Of a stretch of 56,824 bases of DNA, positions 48,676 through 56,824 are shown piece by piece (positions within the stretch are counted from its first letter, which is position 1; every line of letters starts with the position of its first letter). Source of the stretch: Schizophyllum amplum. Its lineage: Eukaryota; Basidiomycota; Agaricomycetes; Agaricales; Schizophyllaceae. Position numbers and translations under genes: made by a program. The notes below the pieces were generated by a model. That model did not search any database, was not told where the DNA came from, and was given only the letters and a program-made list of their open reading frames with translations. The stretch spans positions 1 to 56,824 of the forward strand of contig VDMD01000142.1 in the NCBI GenBank assembly GCA_007026445.1. The letters run 5' to 3'.

Positions 48676-48951
48676 TCGTCGGCACTGGACTGAGACGTAC
48701 GCTATGGCCAGCAGAGCAGGCTATATTCTAGATCGAATTGTTTTGCGTAGTGTATGTTTTGCTTTGTATGCTGCTTTGTAGCACTGTAATGCCACCATTG
48801 GATGCTTGAAGTTGGCGCTGGTCGGAGCGCCGGGCCGGAGCCCTTCAACGCGGCACCATGCATACGTCTTTGTTCACCTCAACCCATGAAGCTCGCGCTG
48901 CGGCGCTCCTAATCTGCGCCTCATTCCTGGACTAACGACATTACGGCCGCG
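48676..48951. other. Intergenic region DUG3 to ICE2-like
   Basis: Less than 300 bp of flank and promoter sequence; nothing recognised. Confidence 0.4.
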
Positions 48952-50308
48952 ATGAACAACTACTGGCTCCTCTGGAGCGCGATCTCCCACACCGCTAGGT
49001 GCGTCGCGCCTTCCCCGTGAAAAAAAGCGCGCGTCTGACGCGCCCCTCCCAGACTCTCCACGGTCCTCCAAATCCTGATCTTCCTCCCCCTCACTCTCGT
49101 CACGCTCTCCAAATCTGCCTTCCTCTTGCTGTCCCTCCTCCTCACATGTCACTCCCTCATCCACGGCACGCTCATCGCGTTCTGGGGCTCGCAGGCGCTG
49201 TCCCTGCTGCAGGTGCCGATGCATCCGTTCCTGCTACTCGTCTGCTTCAACGTCTTCTCGTCCCCTGTGCCCCAGTGGCTGGAGTCTGCGGCGGGCTGGT
49301 GGGGCACGATCCTCACCTACTTCGGGCCCGGGTTCTGGATCCTGGAGAGCGTGTCGAGCTTGCTGGTCGCGCAGAAGCTCGGGCAGGAGGGAAAGCGGCT
49401 CGTGAGCGAGGCAGACGGGTACCAGCTCAGCCTGCTCATCACGAGCGCGAGCGCCTACGTCGTGTCGGCGTGGTGGTATGTTAGCGTGCGTCGTTATTCA
49501 CTTGCAATACACCTTATCCAGCAAGCTGATCATCGCTCACGCAGTCGTATCCCGCCGCCGCCACGTCCCCCTTGTCTGCGACTCTGCTCGGCGTGGCGCC
49601 GGCCACCCTCTTTTTCCTCACGTTCATTGGCTTCACCCTCCGACGCACAAATATCATCGAGTCCGCGGGGATGGCGCTCTTCCTCGCATATAACGTCTGG
49701 CTCTGCGGCTACGACCAGTCAGGGGACGCCGCATCAAGCAGCGCGTCTGCATTCCCGTGCGTTGATTTGAGACTTGCTCTCCTGCTTGGCTTCCTGCTGA
49801 CGCCGCGCCAGTGTCTACTTGTCTTACTTCGATGCATTGATCAACTTCGTCATGAACACGCTGCCCAAACCCGTGCTAATAGCCCTGCTCTATCGCCTCA
49901 CGATCCTACATCTCGCCTCCCGGATACTGCCCACGATTGGCGCGGATAGCTGGGAATCAGTCGAAGGCGTGGATGAGGGTTGGGACGGGCGCCCGGTAAG
50001 CATCTCTCAACATTGTCTCTGCTGCCCTGAACTGACGCCTGCTCTCCACAGACATCCACTTTGACAAGGATTCTGCTGACGTACAGGCAGTTCATCTTCG
50101 TCACTGTCTACACGCACCTGCTGCGTGAGTCTCATGTCTATCTTGGCGGGTATGGGCTGACCTCTCGCCTACACAGTTTCTGGACAACTCCTCGCAGATA
50201 TGGTGGCGATGGCTGAATATATTCTTCACGCTCATCATGTGGGCAGTGGAACTGCTGGTCAGCCCCGACGACGACCCAATGTCGTCGAAGGACTGGAAGA
50301 TCGACTAA
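48952..50308 (+). CDS. ICE2-like ER membrane protein
   Basis: Polytopic ER protein related to yeast Ice2, involved in cortical ER inheritance and lipid storage (family knowledge; assignment from general pattern). Exons: 48952-48998, 49053-49485, 49545-49756, 49812-49995, 50052-50124 and 50177-50308. About eight hydrophobic helices, for example 'LQILIFLPLTLVTLSKSAFL' and 'ILTYFGPGFWILESVSSLLV', the latter resembling the ICE2 core. The frame fails at the last splice: a strong donor (GTGAGT) and acceptor leave one base too many before 'LDNSSQIWWRWLNIFFTLI', which is clearly coding and ends at 50308. A TTT run at 50177-50179 read as TT would restore it. Otherwise the tail would differ and end at 50333. 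Confidence 0.62.
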
Positions 50309-50433
50309 ATGTGCCTCTGTGAGTGTGGAGCAGCAAACCGTAGGTGAAGGCTGTTTGAGACTTGAATTGATCTTGGGTACAATATGCGGACCATTCCTAC
50401 CTACTCATGTACACGGACATGGTTCCAGTAAAG

Positions 50434-51099
50434 CTAGTGATTTGCTTTCCACTCTGCTGTCTCTTCAGGTTCGCCCTCGTAGTACTCTCTCTTCCATATC
50501 TGTGCTTTGCGCTTGACCTCCTCCAAAATGTACTCGCACGCCACGAATGCTTCCTTCCTGTGAGGTGATGAGACGGCGATGACTGCCAGACGTAAGTAAG
50601 GCTTTAGTAGGAGTGTCAATCAAAGGTGTTGCGTACCAATGGAGGGCTGCCCGACTGGCACTGTGCCCAGTCTATGATATACAGCGCATCGAATGATGGT
50701 GCTGGCTTGTTGTTCCTCTGCGTTGTGTTCCGATCGAGTCGACAGGGCACAAGCTTCCTGGATTATACTTGACATTGTCTTGATGGCGGCTTTTGAATAG
50801 GCCTGATATTCGAGGCGCGTAACAACTTTGCCTGAGTCCGCTTGTCCGTCAAGCGGTCTGGTAGAGATGATTGGTGTGCTCTATGCACCTTTGAACGAGT
50901 TACGGGTTGTACCTGCGGCTACCAGTCTGGTCAAAGTCGACTAGGTAACAATGCCCATACCGATGAAGGACGCTATAGCACCTGCACGGTCGTCGGATAC
51001 AGATGATATGATGTCTTGAATGTGAAGGTCCTCGTAGGTGAGGACAGATATGCCTTCTTCACTCTGTAGCATAGCATTCACGGATGCCGCGTGTGCCAT
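50434..51099 (-). CDS. Molybdopterin synthase catalytic (large) subunit, MoaE/MOCS2B
   Basis: Joins with the sulfur-carrying small subunit to insert the dithiolene sulfurs into precursor Z during molybdenum cofactor synthesis; cytosolic. Exons: 51099-50961, 50912-50889 (24 nt), 50825-50637 and 50582-50434, giving 166 residues. MoaE landmarks: 'DRAGAIASFIGGTTRNSFK', 'VTRLEYQAYSKAAIKTM', 'CAVYHRLGTVPVGQPSIVIA', 'SSPHRKEAFVACEYILEEVK' and the catalytic Lys region 'KAQIWKREYYEGE'. The frame is open upstream to 51204, but MAHAASV at 51099 is preferred because it gives the usual length. The small subunit gene is not in this window. It serves enzymes such as nitrate reductase or sulfite oxidase. Confidence 0.9.
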
Positions 51100-51784
51100 G
51101 TCGACTCTTCGAGACAAGTCTCTTGGTCGGTGTATGTAGTCAGTTTTTCCGGAAGAGTGAAAACGGCGGGCGTTTGACAACTCTGGGGGGACGGAAATGG
51201 GCAAGACTCTGAGTCAGTTGTGACTGTTGGTGGTCTTCGGTCAAGTGAAGTGACCGAGGAGTTGCCGTAAGCGCGCGTGAGAAGAATGCAGGTCCGCCTG
51301 ACCGCTGTCGATGAGCATGGAAGGAGATCAGATACGGCACATAGCGCATCAGCCAGTGACGCCGCCCCCACAGGCCGGCGCTTACAGTAGCGTACTAGGA
51401 TCTGCGCGCGTCTATCAGTATGCTGTGACCGCAGTTCATAAAGAGAGCGTTCTCTCCTCTGTTGAGCGCACCCATTCTCGCAAGATGCTCAGGACAGCTT
51501 CGAGCGCGATGGGTGCGCTATGGAAGGATGGAGAACAAGGGCGCCTCGGTCCAAGCGTCCAAACCATACTTCCTCCTGTCAACAATCGGTTTGCTCCTCG
51601 TCCCGTCTTTCCAGTTTTCTCTTAAACTTTCATCTCTTGGGGCCGACTCCTTGTCTATCCTCTTCAATAACTCTCGCGCGGCACTAAGGCTGTTAACGAC
51701 TTCTCGCTATCCTGGCCTAGTGGGTCTCGGAACGCGTGCTATCATCAAGGCTTTCAGCGCGAACGGATCTCTCTAGCTCCTTCT
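51100..51784. other. Divergent intergenic region MOCS2B / Rap1-like
   Basis: 0.7 kb. Frames on both strands (for example 51462-51776, plus, 104 residues with one hydrophobic stretch) do not resemble known proteins and are not called as genes. Confidence 0.4.
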
Positions 51785-53064
51785 ATGGCCTCCGAGATAT
51801 TTCACATCGAAGAGGATACCTCGTTGCGCGTGCATCTGCACCAGGATTGCGTCGACAACGCCGCGAAAGTGATCGAGCGTATCAAGGTGCGTATTGGTAC
51901 CCGACCGGGTACGCCTTTCGACTGACGGGCAAAAACAGACGAACGGCGGCTCTATCTGCACTCAAGCGCGCTACGCGGACGTAATCCTCGTTAACCAGAC
52001 CAAGGTGGAGACGTCGCCGCGGAATGGCGCCACAAGCCTGTCCTCGACCCGCGATGGGTGCATAGATGCATCAAGGCGGGTCGCGCTCTCATGGAGGACG
52101 ACGACTGGGCCGGCTGCCGAGTACCTCCCAACGACGTGCCAAGTTCTAGGTGCGGCTTTCGGATTGACCTTTGTTTCTCCTGTGCTGATTTGCCCCGACT
52201 TGGATCGCGTAGTCCTCCTCAGGTGCCCACCCCTAGAATCACGCCTGATCAACATGGACCTCGACAGGCTTCACCGACTTCTGCAATTGCCAGTACTTCT
52301 GGGAACATGATGCACTACAATCCGGCACAGTTTGGCTCGCCCAACATGGCCCCATGGGCGCGCCGAACGCACAGATGATGCCATATATGAACGTAGGCTT
52401 TCCGTATTACACTCCAGGTCTGTCCACGTCGCTATCAGGATTGCCGTCTAGACCGTGAACTTACGATGCGCACAGCTGACCCTACCTTCTATGCCACGCT
52501 GCAGGACGTGGTGGCTTTCGGGCCAAATGCGGGCCAGGAAGATTTGGCGATCCCGCGTTTGCTACAGCCTCAGCACCTGCTTTCCCATTCAATCATACGC
52601 CACAGACGATAACGCACGCTCTGCATCGGCCGACAGCCATCATATATCAGTCCCTTATGGTCACGCTGCAGACACCACTCATGACGCAGCGCAGGACGTT
52701 TCCAAGATACTGAGTGGGACCTTTCTATATGTCCAATTGACATTATCCAAACGCACAGATCTCTTACGCGATATAAAGGTCACATTCGTACTCTTCTCCC
52801 TGGCGCTTCCTGCTTATCGTACGTCAGACCATGGGCGGCCGGGTGGCGAACAATGTAGAGACAGCCGACTACGTCGTCTTGTCGAAAAAGACCAAATACT
52901 ACGAACGTCCTCTCAAGGACGCTCAGGCCCACCAGCGAACCGTTGTCGACGTCAGCTTCGTCAAGGACTGCCTGCGTAAGGGCAGACTACTACCAGTGGC
53001 GAACTATATCTTGAAGTCTGACGAATTGGACTCTGACGAGGACTCCGACGCAAGTATGGAGGGA

Positions 53065-53097
<33 letters not shown>

Positions 53098-54405
53098 CGC
53101 CCACGAGCGAAGAAACGGAAGAGCGAGACTCTGATGGAGGAGTTGGTCAGAAAGAGATCCAAGGTTGCGAAGCCAGTGCCGAAGGCCGCCAAACCAGCCA
53201 CAGTATCGAAAGGGAAGGCATCCGCAGCGAATTCCGCCGTCAAGAGCGTCGCTAGCTCCTCCAAAGTTCGACTGGACTCCGATCCAACGATACTGCTCGG
53301 TCGCGAAAACACAAACCAAGAAAGAAGATGTTAAACCCAGCTCGCCTATGGTGGAGCCCCCCTCTACCTCGAAGACACAAGCTCCGTCGCCGAAACCTGC
53401 CAAACTGGCGAAGGTGACCCTCAAGGTCGCCAAGGTCGAACCGCCAAAGAAAGGCAGACCGGTCCAAGTCGTCGTCGTGTTCTACGACAGAGCAGACAGG
53501 TCACCTCACCCACGCCCCCGGCTAAGAGCACCTGGCAGCTGCTCGGGAAGACGGGAGACAAATACAAGTACACAGCGCTGGAGATAGAGTACGCCGAGCA
53601 GTATATCGTGCCCTCAAGAAGTACGACCCAGCGATGACAAGGACCTTGATGTATGAGAAGGTATCCGCCAAGGTCAGTCCGGCTATGCTTTGCATCGTTG
53701 GCGTCTTGCTCAACTGTAAACCAGATGCCGAATCATACGCCTGCAGCTTGGATGCAATCTTTGTCGCACAAATTTGGAGATGTCTTGGCGCGGGCGGAGA
53801 AGAGAGGAGGAGTCGAAAACCGCAATATGCTTAGGGCCGCTGCGGCGTCGTCAGCGCCAGCGTCTGCAGAGCTCAAGTCGAAAGGCGCTGCTCGAAGCGA
53901 CGTACCGAAAGAACAACCAGCAAGCTTGCAGGCAGTCGTCGCCGCGCCTCAGCCAGTACGACCCGCTCATGCACCGGAGCTTGTTCCTCCTCCCACACCG
54001 CCGCCGGCTCCCGTACCAGACGCGGCTTCTCAGACGGCGCAGCAAGCAGGCCCCGCTCCTGCACCGGAGCTTGTCCCTACCTCTGCGCTGCCGCCAGCTC
54101 CCGTACCAGACGCAGCTCCTCAGGCGACGCAGCAAGATTGGGAAGACGACATGAGCGTCATCGTGCGTTTCTTCGCATACGAAGGTGGCGACAGCGGGGC
54201 AGCACCGGAAGTCGTGTGGCCACTGTTGGAGAATAAGGTATGTGATGGCTGGCTTCTGCATGCAGATTGCTGAGTGCCTATGCAGATCAAAAGCAAGACT
54301 GCACCGTCGTGGGAGCAATTCTTTGAGCAGCATGGCGAGGAGGTAGTGAATCGTTACAAGGAACTGACGGGGCAGAAAGAGCAAGCGCCCGAGACCGACA
54401 CCTAG
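51785..54405 (+). CDS. Rap1-like protein (BRCT, BRCT, Myb), frame disrupted
   Basis: Candidate telomere-associated Rap1 homologue, or another nuclear BRCT/Myb protein. From ATG 51785 an N-terminal BRCT-like region is read ('GGSICTQARYADVILVNQTK', then in another frame 'PVLDPRWVHRCIKAGRALME'). A second BRCT-like part is 'GGRVANNVETADYVVLSKK' to 'VVDVSFVKDCLRKGRLLPV'. Then come an Asp10 run and a basic Lys-rich linker, a Myb-like segment 'LKKYDPAMTRTLMYEKVSAK' + 'MPNHTPAAWMQSLSHKFGDV', a Pro/Ala-rich linker with two similar 'PELVP...APVPDAA' units, and a C-terminal end at 54405. At least five one-base frame changes are needed (near 52005, 52340, 53310, 53500 and 53610), most at short homopolymers. 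Either the assembly is poor here or this copy is decaying. The central part at 52450-52600 is unresolved. Confidence 0.5.
53065..53094 (+). repeat. (GAC)10 microsatellite coding poly-Asp
   Basis: Ten perfect GAC units within the Rap1-like gene, coding ten Asp residues after the second BRCT-like region. Confidence 0.9.
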
Positions 54406-54640
54406 GATATGCTTATGTTGAATGTTTTATGCATGTTATACGCCGTATGCATGGACCTGACCCATGTCGACTCCTGTAATTGTACCGCGGCTGAAGTGAA
54501 TACTGAAGCCGGGTACGCACCACACGCCAGTTTGCAGTTTTGAGGGTGAAGCTGGCCTCGCGCGCGAATTTCGGGTGTCCTACAAGGATGTTGGTATTAT
54601 GCGGGTCTATATGGCTGCAAGTGCATCAAGCGACAGTATT

Positions 54641-55209
54641 TCATTCTGCTGCTTCTACTATGGGTGGAGGAGGCTGCTTGAAGAACCGTCTCCGCTTTTC
54701 CTCCAGTGAGAGGGTTTGCTGCCCGGTGATGCCCGTGCCGAAGTCGTACATGCCGATCGTGGCGCCCAACCCGGCGGAGGCGGCGAGCATCAAGGGGACG
54801 GAGCGTGCTGTGAGAGCGCGTCAGACGCGTACTGCGAGGATATGCATGTCCACATACCCCTCAGGCCTGCGAGAAAGCCAGCAGCGCAGCCACCGGCGAT
54901 CCCGTTCCAGTAGTCGTTCCGTTGCCGGAGGTTCCCCACGTACGCCTCCGTGGCTGCGAAAGTGAAGCCCATCGCGGCTGCAGTACGCGGTGGTCAGAAT
55001 GCGCGCGCTCGGGACGCGTAGGGACGCACTGAAGAAGCCAATGGTGCTGCCGGTGCGGGTGAAGATGCCCATGGCGCCGTGCGAGTGGTGCTGGAGGGCG
55101 TTCTGGATGCCGGACATGAGGTGCCTATGGCTGCGCCCTGGAGCGCCGCCTTGCCCGAGTATTCGAGCGTGCTCTTGGGCTCGAAGCCATCGCCGGCCGA
55201 GCCTGTCAT
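54641..55209 (-). CDS. Complex I accessory subunit NDUFA11/B14.7-like (Tim17 family)
   Basis: Inner mitochondrial membrane accessory subunit of NADH:ubiquinone oxidoreductase. Starts at ATG 55209 ('MTGSAGDGFEPKSTLEYSGK', then 'AALQGAAIG'). After a one-base frame change at the GG at 55120-55121 (a missing C on the coding strand would restore it) the reading continues 'LMSGIQNALQHHSHGAMGIF', and across an intron 'GFTFAATEAYVGNLRQRNDY', 'WNGIAGGCAAGFLAGLR', across a second intron 'VPLMLAASAGLGATIGMYDF' and a tail 'EEKRRRFFKQPPPP' ending at 54641. Four hydrophobic Gly-rich helices fit the Tim17/22/23 fold. The alternative, a Tim17-type translocase, is less likely because the N-terminal 'STLEYSGKAALQG' pattern matches complex I members. 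It is divergent from the EED-like gene. Confidence 0.75.
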
Positions 55210-55532
55210 GGTGGTTGGTGGACGGGTACGAAATACGAATCGGCACCTGCCGATTGGATGAGGCCGGAGAACTCTGCTCGGAGCACGGCCCGGACGCACG
55301 GAAAGTTGAACTTGCTTTCGACCAGCGTGTAGCAGATGCACTCGGCGTCGTGTTCGACGAATACCTGGCCTAAAGATCAGAAATCTGCGCACCCTTACAG
55401 ACTTCTACGCATAATTCATGTCGGTGGATCGACAACCGGCCCTTCGAAAACTCATGACAACCCGTTTGTTAGCCTGCATCCAGCGACTCTTCGCTGTGCA
55501 GAGGGCTGGCGTTCTTTCCTTGGGGTCGACAT

Positions 55533-56824
55533 GACATCGATGCGTTCTGGGGAACCACCAAGAGCTTAGATGACCGACGTGAGTGGGGCGAGATAGTCGA
55601 CGAATTTCACGATGCTTTGGCTGTGGGCGACACTCGGTCGCGGTCTCTGCACATATTTTCCATTCAGCAAAAGAAGCGACCAATCTCTCTGCAATTCCCT
55701 CATGTAAGCCATCGACTTTACGACTTTGTGATGCGACTCCAGCTGCACTTACAGTACAGTGATTTTGACGACATGAAACTGCTCGATGCGGACGCCTTTT
55801 GCGTAGTATGGGCTTTGCAAAAATCCCGCCCATGGCACCCCTTGATTGTCTGTTCCCACCGCAATTTACTGTATATCTTCAACGTCAAGACGAAAAAATT
55901 CATCGGCTGTCTGCGAGGCCACGGTGCCGTCAGTCATCTCTCGTGTACCTTTGCGTTCCGCGCCGTGGCTGAACCTGCCTGCAGGAAATTACCTCCATCG
56001 CCATCCGTCCAAACTACCCTAATATATTCTGCTCGACCTCGCGGGACTTTACGGCAAGGGTTTACGACCTCATGCTGCGGCCTCAGCAGGAGACAAACAA
56101 CGTTCACTGGCCGCCGCATAAGGAACCCAGCAAGGCGGGACCTGCCTTTGGACTGCACATGAGCGATTCGGAGGGTCCCGCACATGGCATCGGTCGGTGT
56201 ATAGCTGTCACGGGTGGGCAGCGCTCTGGCGGACATCAAGCAGCTGTCCTGCATGCGGTGAGCTGATGCCAGCGCATAGTACTCCCTTACTGACGCAAGA
56301 CTCAGGCATGGCACCAGGACCTCCCTGTCATTGCTACATGTGGCGTACGTCAGGCTGTATAGCGCGCAAAGTTTTGCTCAAGCGTAAACCAGATCGACCG
56401 CTGTGCGAAGCTATGGTATCTACCGCCCTGCAAGGACGGCACGCAGATCAGAAGACTCGACCAGCCCATATTCACGACCTCCATGCTGCACACTGGACGC
56501 GTCATGTCTATAGCTTGGTAAGTTCCTTCTTGAGTCTTTCGCAACATACCTCATTCGCGCACAGGCTGGGTAGGGATGTCCTACTGACGCATTGTGGCCC
56601 GCGCTCGTCCGCGCTGAAGAAGCCGAAGAATCCGTCAGCTCCAGCGACCACGATTACGAGGTCCTGCGTGGGGACTTCAAGATCTGGCAGTGGCTGTCCA
56701 TCGACCGGTTTTTTCCCACCTGTTTACTTCCAGCACGAGCCGCCGGAGCGGCTGACAGTTCCGTTGGCGGTGAGCGTCTTTTGCTCGCGCCAGTGTAGAA
56801 GTTTAACTTCCGTGTAAGGATTAC
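55533..56824 (+). CDS. EED/ESC-like Polycomb WD40 protein, 3' partial
   Basis: WD40 repeat protein like EED, the subunit of PRC2 that binds H3K27me3 and activates the methyltransferase. The true start is not found; the open frame reaches back to 55473 without an ATG and 'DIDAFWGTTKSLDDRREWGE' begins the protein-like part. Spliced sequence shows EED landmarks: 'CVVWALQKSRPWHPLIVC', 'IFNVKTKKFIGCLRGHGA' + 'EITSIAIRPNYPNIFCSTSR', 'DFTARVYDLMLRPQQETNNV', 'AAVLHA' + 'AWHQDLPVIATCG' + 'IDRCAKLWYLP' and 'GDFKIWQWLSIDRFFP'. Two one-base frame changes at homopolymers (CCC at 56598-56600, T6 at 56709-56714) interrupt the frame. The gene runs off the window, probably inside an intron starting near 56769. 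Confidence 0.68.

Noticed and set aside
51462..51776. 104-residue plus-strand open frame with one hydrophobic stretch upstream of the Rap1-like gene
   Set aside because: Composition looks like chance; no family resemblance, and it overlaps another frame of similar length.

Overview
The window looks like a nuclear contig from an agaricomycete (mushroom-forming) basidiomycete. The evidence is gene-dense, GC-rich sequence, genes split by many 43-60 nt GT-AG introns, closely spaced genes on both strands, and protein families typical of this group: GH12 glucanase, GT31 with a fungal layout, basidiomycete-only secreted proteins and many MFS transporters. No prokaryotic, plasmid, viral, tRNA, rRNA or CRISPR feature was found. 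All exon structures were spliced by eye from frame continuity, splice consensus and remembered family conservation. No search was run.

Layout, left to right. 0.4-3.5 kb: SNAPC1-like snRNA transcription factor and, divergently, the inner nuclear membrane protein IMA1. 4.3-7.1 kb: secreted GH12 glucanase and a GST-fold protein. 7.7-8.1 kb: a MITE. 8.4-13.4 kb: GT31 glycosyltransferase and ETT1/Nro1. 13.5-13.9 kb: a second, unrelated MITE with perfect 60-bp TIRs. 14.5-19.8 kb: DHA2-type MFS transporter and MCM3, the latter with an MCB element and an E-box palindrome upstream. 20-23.2 kb (minus): UBE2O-type E2/E3. 23.6-25.6 kb (minus): monocarboxylate-transporter-like MFS. 26.6-31.5 kb: a five-FAS1 membrane protein and the mitochondrial carnitine carrier. 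31.9-35.3 kb (minus): two related genes for small secreted Gly/Ala/Val/Asp-rich proteins; the second is an array of near-identical phase-0 exons, one protein repeat per exon. 36.2-38.4 kb (minus): ACS-family MFS transporter. 39.7-42.2 kb: Ser/Thr-rich single-pass surface protein. 42.6-43.4 kb (minus): a basidiomycete-type protein possibly of nuclease fold. 43.7-46.8 kb: SEC17 and, divergently, PCM1 (chitin precursor synthesis). 47.1-50.3 kb: DUG3 and ICE2-like. 50.4-51.1 kb (minus): molybdopterin synthase large subunit. 51.8-54.4 kb: Rap1-like BRCT/Myb protein. 54.6-55.2 kb (minus): NDUFA11-like complex I subunit. 55.5 kb to the end: EED-like Polycomb WD40 protein, cut by the window edge.

Most genes are unrelated housekeeping genes, and there is no obvious biosynthetic cluster. 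The standout is the pair of secreted low-complexity proteins at 31.9-35.3 kb. They share a signal-peptide exon, all-phase-0 introns, GDLL and GRDxL motifs and pyrimidine-rich leaders, and one has grown by exon-by-exon tandem duplication. A second window-wide pattern is that several otherwise intact conserved genes each carry one or more one-base frameshifts, mostly explainable at homopolymer runs and dense after about 50 kb. This points to assembly indels rather than gene decay.
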